This document shows, in pieces, positions 36,441 through 49,005 of a DNA stretch of 64,000 nucleotides (positions are counted from its first letter, which is position 1; each line of letters begins with the position of its first letter). A program made the position numbers and the translations under genes. This stretch comes from Vigna angularis (lineage: Eukaryota > Streptophyta > Magnoliopsida > Fabales > Fabaceae), in NCBI RefSeq assembly GCF_016808095.1, contig NC_068979.1, positions 22,217,444 to 22,281,443 on the forward strand. The letters are read 5' to 3'. Under the pieces are notes generated by a model. That model worked only from the letters and a program-made list of their open reading frames with translations. It was not told the DNA's origin and made no database searches.

Positions 36441-39431
36441 CGTTTATAACAATATATTTTATATTAAAGCTTTTTTAATATTAAAATAATAGAGTATCAC
36501 TTTTAAAATATCATTTTTTAGGTAAATTTTTAATTTTTATTTTTATAAAATTTTAAATGCATATTTAACTTTTCAGTTTTTTCAAAACAATACTTTTGTC
36601 CTTGTGATTAGATAGTACATTAATGTTAGATAAAAATAATAATTGGTTTTAGAAAACTGACGAAATGTGTCATGAAAATGTATACAGTGATTAAAATTAC
36701 GTATAACAAAATATGGGACAAAATGTGGATTTAAGAAAAAAAAAATCTGTACTCTAAAATGAGAAACTGTACCAAGCAATTTAGTTTCACATCTTACTTC
36801 ACCGTGATTTCTCAGTATACTTATAGTTAAATGATGAACATCTAAATCTCTTTACCATATGGACTACCTTACATGTTATTTATTTTCTTTTTCATCACTT
36901 TTCATATATCAAAATAGTTGGAATGGGTTCAGAAGTATTCTTTTAGGAAATTTATGTGGTTGATTCGAGGTAGATTAGTCTGATATGTAAAACAAATGTG
37001 AAGTCTGATTTGCCATAATGGGAGGAAGTTCAACGGTAAGAAATTTAAAGATAAGTCAGAATAAATATTTTGTGAGTATGAGAATAAAGAATGAGTATTG
37101 GATGAGTGTCCTCCCTATGAAATATATGTGCTTAATTAGACATTTGGTCATAGTATTTGTTCAGTTAATTTAACTTCGTCTCTTTAGTCTTTTAATTTTT
37201 TAAAACGATCTAATTTGGTTCTTTCCATTAAGTTGTGGTAAACGTTATATATACATATTAGATTTTAATTCATGAAATTTCAAAAATTTTAATTTTTTAA
37301 TAATTTTTTATTATTATTTAATTTAAAAAAAAAACATAAATTGTTGCATGTTAGGTCATGGTTGTGTCAGTATGAGAGTGATTGTTTTCAATTTATTCTT
37401 ATATTTAATTGTTTTTATTCAATTTTGTTTTCCTATATTTTAAAACCTTCCAATTTGGTCCATTTGAATTTGAAACCAAATTAATAATTTTAATCACAAC
37501 TTATATATACATGTTAATTTTTCTTTTAGAATTTATATATTAAATCACTCTATTAAAATACTCAAATTATTTTATTTTTTACATTTTTACACTTCTAATT
37601 TTTTAAATTTATAAAAAATAAATAATTTGAATATTTAGATGGAGTAAATTGATATATAAATTCTAAAATATTAATTTAGTATGTATATATAAATTGTAAT
37701 GAAGATTAATATTAAACTGCTTTTTGTCGTTTAAAAACATAACAAAACTTAATCTTACTAATGTAGTATAATGAAAACTAGGGTATCAATCCAACTACTC
37801 AGTATTTGTTAAGTGTAGAATTGTAGAATTAGGTCCTAACTATTATTTACTAATTACTAAAACAAGGTGGGGAAAAGAAAAATTAAATGAAATCTAAGAA
37901 AGAAACTAATTGATATGCAAAGCATTGGTTAATGCCTAATATAGATTGATGCAGAGAAAGTAAGAATAAGAATCTATGCTAAGAAACAATGAATGGAATA
38001 TCTAAACTAACCAGAATCCAAATGGTATATAATGTGCTAAAAATAAGAACAGATTTTACATACTAAAATTGAAAGAAAAGTGATAAGAGAATAATGGGTA
38101 AAAGCTGAAATCAGAATTAAAGGTGCAAAATTATGTAAAATTATGAAAATCGAGTAAAAGCATTCAAAATCACAGAACAAAACAACCCCAAAAATGATTA
38201 CTTAATTCATTTGATACATGTGAATCTTAATCTGTCTCAAGAAGACATCTTGGTTGGAATTGGCTAAAACCAAAACATCTAAACAATGTAACACAAAATG
38301 ACCAATCTAACATAACCTAAACTCTAAGACATACAAAAGAGTAAACACAATCATTTTCCTAATCTAACCAAACAAAATCGGACAAAACAAGAATGAATAT
38401 ATGAATCAAAGATGTGATTTCAGAATGTATTTCATCAAGGAAAATTACTACTGGATACATAAAAGGGAAGAGACAAAATCCAAAATAATATCAGAACTCA
38501 CAATTAAACATAGAATCAACAATAGTGTTGGAAAAGTAAACTCATGTGCAGAAATATAAATTAAATTAAAAGGGCAATCAAAAAATGTAATATGAAACAA
38601 ATCGAAACATAAAAGTTCTTATTGCAAAATGGAATTGAAAATACAAGGTACCAGAGTTACAGAGAATCTCAATGTCTGCCACCCAAGTAATCCTCCAAGA
38701 CTCCAGTATAGTAAACAGAATATCTATTCTACGAAAGTTTAGAAACCTAAAGCCAAAGGCAAAACCCACTACTCGCTATTTGTCTACATATAGTCTATGT
38801 TACAGGGCTCCCATTTTATAGGAAAACTGAAAGGGGAAAAAAGGGGAAAGGGGAAAGAACCAAGAAACTAACTCTAGAAGCTTCACGAACCTCTTTGGAG
38901 TTCATCTTGTCGCTTTGATCACAAACGCTTCGAGTCTTTACAGTCCTTCAATTATCTCCATCTTCTTGCAGTCGGTTCAAGCTCCGCACATGCTTCTAGT
39001 CATCCTCTGGTTACGTTCTCTGGCTGCTCAATCTTCTGTGTCAACATCTTGTAGGCCGTGGAGCCTTTTTCTCTCGCGTTCTCTGGAATCGCTCTCAAGA
39101 AACCCTAGCTTGATGATGAGTCGCATTTTCTTCAAATGAATCGCGAGGTAAGGACCCCCAAGGAAGGCCGTGTCAACCTCTCCCACCAAAACGGCGTCGT
39201 CCCTCTTAAGTTCAGGCCAATCCTTTTTTTTTTTCAATATAGAACAGCTAGCCCAATCCAAGGCAGGGGCCCAAATTTCTTCTGCTGACAGATTTTGCCC
39301 CTAAATATAGCCCAATTCAGTGAAATGGCCTAAATGTACTTCAAATCGACACTGGCCCATTCTAATTCTACCCAGTTAACCCCAATCCAGTTTGACTAAT
39401 TCTTGGCTTCTTTGACTAGGCCCTCCTACAA

Positions 39432-39440
39432 AACAAGAGA
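39432..39440. repeat. left 9-bp target-site duplication of MULE-2
   Basis: 'aacaagaga', repeated exactly at 40308-40316. Confidence 0.92.
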
Positions 39441-40307
39441 GGGTGTTACTCCCTCCACCACCACATTTTCTCCCTCCACCTCCCCAATTTTATTACATAT
39501 TTTTAGAATTACAAAACTAATCTTTTATAATTACAAAAATAACCTTTTTACTTTTTAATCCTAATTATTTATTTTAACCCTAAAATGTATCATTCTACCC
39601 CTTCTCACCCACCTCCCAACCCTCTCAGATTCTCACCCAAACTCTATACCATGACATCCGTTTCTCATCTTCCATTTTTCCTCCATATCCATTATTCAAA
39701 AATAATATATCAAATAATATAAATTATATTATTTAAATATCTTCAAAATTAATATAAAAAAAACAGTAAAATATAAACCGTATAATCTTTAAACGGATGT
39801 GAGCATCCGTCAACGGATGTCAACATCCGTCAACGGATGTCAACATCCGTTTAAGCGAAAACGGATGTCGACATCCGTTTAAAGATTATACGGTTTATAT
39901 TTTAGGGTTTTATTACGCACCTTCACACCTCTGAACTTCTCACGCCTCTGAACCAACACCTTGAAGCACCACCACACTCACGGCTGAAGATGAATTGCTT
40001 TCCCCACTTTCAATCTTACTAAACACAAAGTCCACCACACTCTCACGTTACAATTCTGTAAAAGAGAAGAAGAAGTGGAACATGATAGACAACCCAAGGG
40101 TAGTGAACGTAAGAGATAACCTGTGAAAAATAATAAAGAGAAATAGGGAAGAATGATAGAGAGAATGAATGTCCATATGAGATTTTAAATAATATTAACT
40201 ATAAAATTTTAATAAGGGTAAAATAAGAATGAAAAAATAAAAAAAAGGGTAAAAGGGGAATGGGGTGGTGGAGGAAGCAAGTTGTGGTGGTGGAGGGAGT
40301 AACACCC
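39441..40307. mobile_element. MULE-2, non-autonomous Mutator-like element
   Basis: An 867-bp element with perfect terminal inverted repeats 'gggtgttactccctccacca' (continuing for several bases), inside a perfect 9-bp duplication. Same family as MULE-1 at 1758-2763, by its termini and by its central ACGGATGT/ACATCCGT palindromes. No transposase is present. The ends are cleaner than in MULE-1, which suggests a more recent insertion. Confidence 0.93.
39770..39905. repeat. nested palindrome cluster of MULE-2
   Basis: An outer inverted repeat ('ataaaccgtataatctttaa' and its complement) encloses four tandem ACGGATGT-NN-ACATCCGT palindromes with slightly different two-base centres (GAGC, CAAC, CAAC, CGAC context). 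The whole 135 bp can fold into one cruciform. Confidence 0.85.
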
Positions 40308-40316
40308 AACAAGAGA
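40308..40316. repeat. right 9-bp target-site duplication of MULE-2
   Basis: Exact copy of 39432-39440. Confidence 0.92.
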
Positions 40317-41090
40317 CGTTAAAGAAGGGTTAAACAACAAAAAGAAAAAAAGAAAAAGTAAAAAGCTATAACAAAAAAAGAAAATTTATTTTTATTTTCT
40401 GAATATTTTTCTAAAATGGAAAATAACCTATTTATTTAAAAACCTATTTTTTTAATTAAAAAGAGAAAATTAACTCTATTTCTATATGAAACATATTTTT
40501 ACCCTATTTACACTATCTAGAAAATTAAAAGCTAAAATGCCTAATATAAGAGTATTATCATAGAAAATTGGAAAAAATTGGAGAGTTATCACTTAATTAT
40601 TAATTTAGTCTTAAATATGACCAAATTAGATTATTTTAAAAAATAGAGAGACTGAATTGAATCAAAATTTTAAATATTGTGACTAACTTCAAAACAATCA
40701 TTACCAATAACATTGACAAGTGACAGTTCCACTACCATGTGACATGACCATGACATGTGGTTGTTTATGGTTTTTTAAAAAAATTAAAAAAATGAAAATT
40801 TCACGAATTGACATGTGATATGTACGAATATGACGTTATCCTCAACTTAACAAGAATGACCAAGTTTGACCATTTCGAAAAATTAAAAGACTAAATTGGA
40901 CAAAAATAAATAAGGGGACGATATTGAACCAACTGAATAAATATGAGGACCAAATGTATAACGAAATCTAACATATATTTATAGGTTTTTGTGGACCTAT
41001 TAATATGTAAAAAAGAATCGCAAATAAGATAAGCTTAAGATATAAGGACATATTAACATATATAATAACTAGATTCAATTTTTTATAACT

Positions 41091-44000
41091 TGTAACATCC
41101 CAAAAATATAGTCCAAACTATATGTTTAAGAATTCATTACACCATAATATTGTAGAACAGTTTCTAAAAATAAAGTTAACTTACAGTCATCCAAAAAATA
41201 CCTATAAATTTAAACTTTACAAAAATCTACCCTAACTACAAAACTATATACATGATCAAACGGTCTATACATACTATATTTATATGACCGAACGGTCATA
41301 GACTACACCACTTGATGGCAACCCCTTTAGGGACTTCTCATCCAAAGAAGTATCAATTTAAGCTAAGACTAAAGAAAGGGAAGTAGAATAAAGACTTCTA
41401 AAGTTCTTTCCTCATCTAAGTCTTAGATGGTTTCTCTTTAACTAAATACATTTACCTTGTTTTGTAGGTCAGCAATAAAGGTGGGAAACCATGCCTATAT
41501 ACCTTGAAAGGCTAGCCAAGCAAAGGAGAACAAAGGAAGCAATGAAGAGTGCATTTGCTGCACGCGCTCAGCGCACCTGCATTACCGCTCAACAACAGCG
41601 GAATGGCTTCTTCTCTTTGAGCACGTTTTAAATGATTCACACATGGAACACGCGACCAGCCTTGAAGCATCTCCTGCACATTTTCCTTAGCTCATGCACG
41701 TTTTAAATATGTTGCTTTCCTTGCACGTTTGAGAGCTTCTCATCATCTATAAAAGAGAGTTCCAATCCTTTGTAAAATCAACTTGAATGACATAAAGAAT
41801 TGCTGCTGAAATTAGCCTAGCGTCTTTGCTTCAAGTTCAACGTTTGTGCCACTTTAGCACAGTTATCCTCTAGCTTCCTTCCCTCTTGGAAGGCCTTCTG
41901 AGTTAGAGAACCTGCCTACACACTTCCAAACCTCACCCAAACAATTCGTCGAACACCTTCAGTGCACCAGAACATCCATCAACTTCTCCCAATCCGCTGT
42001 GTCTTTCTGCATCGAGGAGAGCTTTGCCGTGATCGGTGGAGCTGCTTCCATCACCACTGGGTCTTCGCGTTTAGTGCTTCCTCCAGCGTGCCTCCCTCTG
42101 CTCACACCTACAAGGTGATCATTGCAATTAAAGAGTACCGAATGGAAACATGAACAAGATAGAAAAGAAGGGTAAGCTAGAGTAATTTAATTGTTTAAGT
42201 TATCATGCAAGTTCAACAAATACATAATCATGTAACATCCAAACCCTTAAAATCATGCACTGACCGACCACTCAAACAGACCAAAACCGAACACATTAAT
42301 TCATGCAAGGATCGACTACTTGACTTGACCATCCGGATTGTATGAATATGTAGCTTGGACCGTTCGTGCACCCGAGGGTGTAGTAACTGGAAAACCATCA
42401 GCTGCCACTCGGGATTAATCCGTTATAACTCACCTAAGACCCTATAGGCTAGGACCTCTTGCTATTCTCACGACATGACTTACCCATCTCTACTTGAGAC
42501 TCGGTAATCATTAGAATGTCAGGATGAACGCCATGGATTTCGCTGTCCATATTCATACTTTACCACCACCTTGTTACTCGATCACTGAGACATTCCTCCT
42601 TGGAATTCTCTTTCACATCCATATTAAAATGATCATACCATACTTTTTCTTTTACACCATTATGATAATGCATACATAAGCCATCAAAACAATTGGAGCA
42701 ATTAATTAAAACAACACATTTGATTAACTATGAATATAGGCTAAACAGAAATCACCAACATAGAAGAACAAGATCGAACACCCTGTGAATGTTGGAGACG
42801 GAACGGTCAATAATAGATACAGCTGAAGAGAAAACCGAGCGCTATTAATGACCGACAACTAGAGGATTTCGAGTACCACATCATGACCGAATACTACCAC
42901 TAGTCCAAATACTAAGTTTAGACCGAACGCTTATGGCTTAGGCGAAGACCTATGACTTAGGCCGAACGCATTTAAGAATGAATACAAGTACGAGGTCGAG
43001 CACTAGTACAAGACCGAGCGCTACTAAGAGACCACACAACCCACTAAGACCGATCGCTACTAAGAGACCACACAACCCACTAAGACCGATCGCTACTAAG
43101 AGACCACACACCCACTAAGACTGATCGCTACTAAGAAACCACACACCCACTAAGACCGATCGCTACTAAGAGACCACACACCTTACTAAGACCGATCGCT
43201 ACTAAGAGACCCCACACCCACTAAGACCGATCGCTACTAAGAGACCACACACTCACTAAGACCGATCGCTACTAAAACAGAATATTAGTACAAGACCGAT
43301 CGGTCATTAACTGAAAAGCTCTATAGAAGTAGAAATCAGTTAAGATCGAACACAAGAAGAAAGCCAAACGGTCAATGAATGACACTCGGCGATCTGCAGG
43401 CGATCTGCATAATTCTGCAGAATAACTGCAGAATTATGATCAACCATTATCTTCACCAATTCCTACCACTTCCCAACTTCTAATCCTCCAAACATGATTC
43501 ATATACCATTTTAAGCTTATCCAAAGGTACCTAAAATTGTTCTAACATCATCCCAAAGAGTCCCATATCAGATTTCACTCCCAATCCCAAACTATCATTT
43601 TTGCATACCCACTTTCTTAAGATTAGAACAGACCGAACACTTATGCAGAGAAAGTCCAACTAGTTCACATGTTCCAGCATTCACAGATTCAACACAATTC
43701 AATCAAACATTCAAGTTACACACATGCAACCATCCAAACAGTAATTTCATACATAGAAAATCACAATTAAATTAACTAGCTTCCCTTACCTCTTTGACCG
43801 AACATAAAGCTTTTACACCGTCAGGGAATTGTTTGAACTTCAAGAAAATCTAAAAACACCTAAAGATCATCGATTTAAAAAGAAAGGATCAACCAAAAGA
43901 CCAAGAACATGATCCGAATCGAGAAGAAGAAGTTGATGAACACATGCAACGGAATTTCCCTTGCATGCACCAGAAAACCGAAACACTAAGAAGAGAAGAT

Positions 44001-44286
44001 GAAACTTACTGACTCAAATTACTGAATTAACTGGTTGACAAGAAATCCTTCAGCTCAAGGATCTCTTAAACTCCTCCTAAACGAAGAACAACTGATTAAC
44101 TGATGAAGATTTTTAAAGAGAAGGAGGAGAAAAGAGAAGATCAGAATTTTGGAGAGAGAGAGTGTATGCAGAGAATGAGACGAAATTTGAAACTTTCATT
44201 TATATACTACTCTCAAAATTGGACGGTCCAATCAAGTGCATACACCTGTCCTGCTCCAATTTCCTTTAAATCTCTCGGCTCTCACA
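41091..44286 (+). mobile_element. solo-LTR-like element 2 (3.2 kb)
   Basis: Begins 'tgtaacatcccaaaaatata' and ends '...ggctctcaca', with TAACT on both sides (41086-41090 and 44287-44291). Segment A has the uninterrupted 'ataacttgattttg', so the empty site is present in the same window. Shares blocks with solo LTR 1 (13199-15701) at the start, in the middle ('taggacctcttgctattctc') and around a 'cttcccttacct' word. No second LTR or coding domain. The ORF at 41962-42153 has no recognised domain. Confidence 0.88.
43010..43280. repeat. minisatellite inside solo LTR 2 (about 35-37-bp unit)
   Basis: About seven near-identical head-to-tail copies of a unit containing 'accgatcgctactaagagac' then 'cacacccactaag'. 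Unit length varies by one or two bases. Confidence 0.9.
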
Positions 44287-44397
44287 TAACTTGATTTTGT
44301 TTATATTACTGATAAAGAGATAACAAATCTCTTTTTCTATTAATTTGTTAATCAATTAGATTATGTTATCCTTTTAATTTCTATTTTCCCTTATTTC

Positions 44398-44402
<5 letters not shown>

Positions 44403-44459
<57 letters not shown>
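44403..44459. repeat. (AT)n microsatellite, about 28 units
   Basis: A pure dinucleotide run lying at the TATA-like position of the LTR. Segment A has only about five units there (near 29801-29812). Confidence 0.97.
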
Positions 44460-44466
<7 letters not shown>

Positions 44467-44665
44467 TCCTTCTCTGTTCAATAATAATGAAAGAAATTCA
44501 ACTTTTGAGCATTTTGTCAAACACTATCATGGAATCATATTTAAACTTTCTATTTTTCTCATAGTCACTCTAATTTCTTTCTCTGATCATGTGTCTAACC
44601 ATACCCACCCTTTATTTCCCCATCTCGGAGAAAACTAAGCCCTAATTCTTCTTACCCCTCCTTTC

Positions 44666-45007
44666 TTGAACACATATTTTCTCGGTACCATTCCTTGCTC
44701 TCCCCTTGACGACATTCATCATGAAGCATGGAAAAGATGCAACAAGATGGTGGTCTCATGGCTAACGCGTTCTATGTCTCTTCCCATCAAACAATCAATC
44801 ATGTGGATGGACTCTGCTTACGAGATTTGGAATAATCTTCTGCATCATTTTTGTCATGGTGATAAGTTTCGTAAACAAGGTAAATCAACCGTGACTCAGT
44901 ATTTACAAATTATTTGGAAAGAGCTTTCTCGGTATAAAACCATTATTCTCTACGTGTGTCCTTTTCCTTGTACTCTTGGTTTACTGACTAAGGGTTTGAC
45001 TATTTGA
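44666..45007 (+). pseudogene. copia gag relic (segment B)
   Basis: A 113-codon frame reads 'EAWKRCNKMVVSWLTRSMSL', then 'SIMWMDSAYEIWNNLLHHF' and 'KQGKSTVTQYLQIIWKELSR', the UBN2-type copia gag pattern. Relative to segment A it lacks about 32 bp between two 'tcgta' words, a deletion between short direct repeats. The primer-binding site before it (44530) is mutated to 'tggaatcat'. It is far shorter than a full gag-pol polyprotein. Confidence 0.75.
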
Positions 45008-45386
45008 CAAACATACTAAATCGTTCAAGTAATAAAACCACGGTAAGACCAAGTATCTTTTTCCAAAGAGACTCGTGTAATGCTAGTTAATTTTACGATT
45101 AGTAACTCATCTAGACCAACAAATAGTTCATGAACTTACAATTATATGCAAGTAAATAAAGATTTACAAGGAAATGTGGACTTTGGTAGTTTGAGACACT
45201 TAGGAGTGGAAAAAGATAAAAAATAATGTGGAATGACAATGTTAGGGGTATATTTTACTAGGTTCACTCTCTTGCACACACAAAATCATCTCATCTCCAT
45301 CAAATACTAATATCAATCCTCTAAAACACTCAAAGCATAATCCTTTAGGTGAGAGAGCTTATGTTTTCTAGCTAAGCGTCAACCCA

Positions 45387-45519
45387 CATGGACTTGGGCA
45401 TTTACTTATACTTGACCATTCTTTCTTGAATGAGTATGTTATGCCCTTACATTTTGCCATCACAACAACGAAAGATATAACTCTCAAACTCTGACAAGAA
45501 CAACATTGTTTAATAGTAC
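45387..45519 (+). pseudogene. 3' fragment of a matrix metalloproteinase gene
   Basis: Homologous to codons from the zinc-binding motif to the stop of the gene at 53344-54276 (compare 45387 with 54142). It starts at the His of the motif, but the catalytic Glu codon region is changed so that the reading is 'HGLGHLLILDHSFLNE'. A lost base just after the Met-turn ATG shifts the frame. Everything 5' of the motif is missing and replaced by segment B. Confidence 0.9.
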
Positions 45520-46553
45520 AGTGATGTCAAGTTTGATTATTGTAGAAGTTGTCACTTTTTCCCTTGGATTTGGTTATATGGTGTTTCTAGCTTGATTGTG
45601 AATTTAGAAATTTATTAGGAATAATATTATTAAAATTGTATTTAGTGTCATTTTTCTATTATTAAAATGTTATCTTTCATTAAGCTTGTCAAATTATAAT
45701 TTTTCTAAGATAAAATATTTTTGAATTGGATGTTTCGTTCTGCACATCGATTTTTCACAAGATAATAATATAAAAAAAGTTTTACTTAAAAATGCATACG
45801 ATTTTACTTGATTAGGAATAACTTATAACTTGCTCATTACTTTCCACAATTATAATAAATGTAACTTTTTTCTAAAATAATTGTTTCAGGTAAGATGTTG
45901 AGATCTTTTACTCAAAGCACTCTAAGTTATTTTGAAAGTTGCACTGTTCTCTCTCCTTGTTGTTTTGGAAGTTGCAATTTGACGCTTAGCGTAATAATGT
46001 TTAATAAAAATAAGTACTTAGAAATATGTTCCCTCACCCTCCTGTCAAACACATATATAAAATGAGCTTACCCTTATGTTCGACCCATTAATTACCAATA
46101 AATGACTTTCATTTTTCTATTAACTGCAAATGAATAATTGTTATTATTACTGACTACCCTATAACTACTTCAACGTCTGTCTTTACCGATGGGTTATTGA
46201 GTTGTTAATTGTTTGTCCGCTCGTCCATTAGCCTGAGGGATATCCATATAGTACAATAATAAATATGATCTATTGACAAAATAATATGAATGAAAAATGA
46301 ATTCGTCTCATAAATATTGTCCAAACATGTTACCATTTTAAGGGATATATCTCACATTGATTTGATACATGTGTGTTTATGAACAATATTCGATTTTTTA
46401 GTTAGTTATGGATATGAAGATGAGAATAAACATGTACATATATGTCTCATTCTCGTTCTCATACCCGCCATATTACTTATCCCACCTTCTTTTGTATTTT
46501 TGTTTAAATTATTAAAATACTTATATTCTATTAAGTAACCTTAAATATATATA

Positions 46554-46858
46554 GGCTTAATACCCTATTTTGTCCCCAGTTTCGCTCGCAAATGTCAAAT
46601 TAGTCCATCCTTTAAAAAGTGCATCAATTACGTCCTCACTTAATAAAATTTGCATCAATGAAATCCCTTCCGTTAAATCCGTACAAACGACGTTAATTAT
46701 TTTGCATCAAGATAACTAACGCCGTTTGTACGGATTTAACGAAAGGGATTTAATTGATGCAAATTTTATTAAGTGAGGACGTAATTGACGCATTTTTTAA
46801 AGGATGGACTAATTTGACATTTTCGAGCGAAACTGGGGACAAAATAGGGTATTAAGCC
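46554..46858. mobile_element. foldback MITE with GGCTTAATACC termini
   Basis: A 305-bp near-perfect inverted repeat starting 'ggcttaataccctattttgt' and ending with the complement, set in an (AT)n target compatible with a 9-bp duplication. The matching flank near 54650 has no such element. Confidence 0.85.
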
Positions 46859-47244
46859 AATATATATATACTAGACATTTTTAATTTTTATTTCTTCTAA
46901 TGGGTTGTTATAAAATTTGTTCGAATCTTCTAAATATTTTTCCTCTTATTACAACATTTATACAATTATGTTGAAGTGATGTATTTTAATTAAATATTAT
47001 TTATGTTTCACATGTGATATTTCTAGGCTTTTTTAATATTTTTCTTTATTGTGTACTGCTTTTTCACATGAGAATGTTTAACTTTCAATTTATTCAATAG
47101 TATAGAACTTTCATTTACTAGGTAATATAAAAACATATCTTTTTCTCTTATTATTAGTTTTTATTTCATTTGAAGAACTCTTTTTGTTTTGTTAAAACAA
47201 TTTTCATTATCTCTCAACAGTTTGACTGTTTGTTAGATCTCTAA

Positions 47245-47534
47245 CCCTTTGTTCACTTGAATGAATTTGGGAGAGAGTAATTGAGTGGATTTGAAGATAA
47301 ATTTTGTTGTTACTTATTTGAGTGAATTTGGAGGTAAGTGATAATGAATTTGGAAGCAACATTTATGAGAATTAGTGTAGGATTTGATTGATGTAACAGA
47401 TTAAAAAATTTACTTCTAAATCCATTCTCACCTACCTCCAAATCCACTCAAATAAACAACAAAAAAATTTATTTTCAAATTCTCTCAAATCCATTTAATC
47501 ACTCTTCTCCAAATTCATTCAAGTGAACAAAGCT
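47245..47534. mobile_element. PIF/Harbinger-like foldback MITE
   Basis: A 290-bp inverted repeat with termini 'ccctttgttcacttgaatga' and complement '...tcattcaagtgaacaaagct', flanked by TAA on both sides (47242-47244 and 47535-47537), the 3-bp duplication of this superfamily. The paralogous flank near 55092 reads continuously across the site. A half-copy of the family lies at 31636-31810. Confidence 0.75.
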
Positions 47535-47953
47535 TAAGGATTTTTTCATCTCATCATACCCTTGTTGTATAATTGTTTTTTTGTGTGCAATTTCATTCAA
47601 TGGTTTATCAAATTGATTCTAAAATTCACATTTGATATTTTTTAATATTTTTATTTGTTATTTGTTTCTATCATGTAGAATATTGATTTGATAAATTTTA
47701 CATAATTATTTTTCGTTTCTGACTTATCATCATAAGTGTAATTTTATCACTATAATTGTATAAATAAATTTTATTTACAATAATATAGTAATTTAGTGTA
47801 ATTGTCATAAATATTTTTTATAACCATAAAAAATATTAAAGTTCAAAAGATGATAAATCTATGTTAAATTTCAATTCTTATTAGTTTGATATTTGTTCTT
47901 TGTGTGATTATGATCAAGTGATATGTTATAATTTTTATTAGTGTATAAAAAAA

Positions 47954-48561
47954 GGGTTAAATATGTTTTTAGTCCCTCAACTATCAAGCAATTTTGTTTT
48001 TCGTCCCTCTTTCAAACTTTGTACGCTTTGATCTCTCTCCTTAAAGAAACCATAATTTTTGGTCCTCCAAAACAAACGGCGTTAAAAATCAGGTGAGGTG
48101 GCTAACGGTGAAGTGTCACATCAATTTTTTTTACATTGAGTCAATCTGTTCCTCACCGTTCGGTCACCATCACCATTCAGTCATCATAACCGTTCGACCA
48201 TTACCGATACCGTTCGACCACCATCACCATTCAGTCATTATAACCATTCGACCATTAACAATACCGTTCGACCATTACCAATACCTTTCGACCACCATCA
48301 CCATTCAGTCATCATAACCGTTCGGTCATTAACAATATCGTTCGGTCATTATTGTACGGTGAGGGACATATTGACTTAGTGTCAGAAAAAAAAATGACGT
48401 GGCAATTCGTTAGCCAACTCAGCCTAATTCTAACGGCGTTAGTTTTGGAGGACCAAAAATTATAGTTTCCTTAAGGAGAGGGATCAAAGTGTACAAAGTT
48501 TGAAAGAGGAACGAAAAACAAAGTCGCTTGATAGTTGAAGGACTAAAAACATATTTAACCC
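47954..48561. mobile_element. foldback MULE (GGGTTAAATATG termini), copy i
   Basis: A 608-bp element with long inverted arms beginning 'gggttaaatatgtttttagt' and ending with the complement. It is flanked by 'tataaaaaaa' on both sides (9-10 bp duplication). The other copy of the duplicated flank, near 55447, is an empty site. The loop is filled by a minisatellite. Confidence 0.88.
48150..48355. repeat. minisatellite in the loop of foldback MULE copy i
   Basis: Degenerate tandem units such as 'accgttcgaccaccatcacc' and 'attcagtcatcataaccgtt' repeat about seven to nine times. Confidence 0.8.
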
Positions 48562-49005
48562 TATAAAAAAATTCATTAGTATTTAAAAAATTGATGTAAG
48601 ATATATTTAAAATATTTTTTTAATTTGATCATTTGTTTTCCTTTTGTATTTTTTTAAAATTATTTTTAAATTTTATCAATTAGAATTCATTAACATATAT
48701 GCAAATTTAATAAATGTTTTGGTTATGATGAAATTTTATTTGGTATTCTAGTTTGAAATGTATACAATTATAATTATAACTTCTTTATGAATATTTGTGA
48801 TTAAAGAAACGAGGATACATTCTTCATTTTGATATTGCATATTTGATAACCTTATGTTCCTTTGCTATAATTTTTTATTATTAAAATAGTAATAAAGTAA
48901 GTATGTTGTTACTCGTTGAGAACGAGGATGAGACAAAAATTTGATACCCAATGAGTTTGGGTATAACGACGTGGATGAATTTTTTTTCCTCTAAGAATAG
49001 GTATG

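Larger units (their letters stand above)
37715..40592 (-). mobile_element. LTR-like insertion in segment B (minus orientation)
   Basis: Absent from segment A, where 'gaagcttaattactaattta' is continuous. Read on the minus strand it begins 'tgataactctccaatttttt', a start I associate with legume LTR elements. Flanking bases suggest a TTAA/TTAAT-type duplication but are not clean. It has no coding domain and contains MULE-2. The exact ends are uncertain by several bases. Confidence 0.5.
36515..45386 (+). repeat. segment B: old repeat copy homologous to segment A
   Basis: Homologous to 22510-30835 in the same order and orientation. Insertions not shared with A are an LTR-like block (about 37715-40592) and the solo LTR at 41091-44286. 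Homology ends at '...gcgtcaaccc' (45385), exactly where sequence from the metalloproteinase gene begins. Confidence 0.75.
45387..49005 (+). repeat. duplicate of the metalloproteinase 3' flank (older, insertion-laden copy)
   Basis: Collinear with 54142-56160. Shared landmarks are 'cattaagctt' (45680s and 54630s), 'tgttataatttttattag' (47925s and 55433s), 'gatattgcatatt' (48830s and 55940s) and 'ctctaagaat' (48990s and 56143s). Three insertions (46554-46858, 47245-47534, 47954-48561) are absent from the other copy. Confidence 0.8.

Noticed and set aside
43010..43280. Possible CRISPR-like array
   Set aside because: Head-to-tail near-identical units with no unique spacers, inside a solo LTR; no cas genes.
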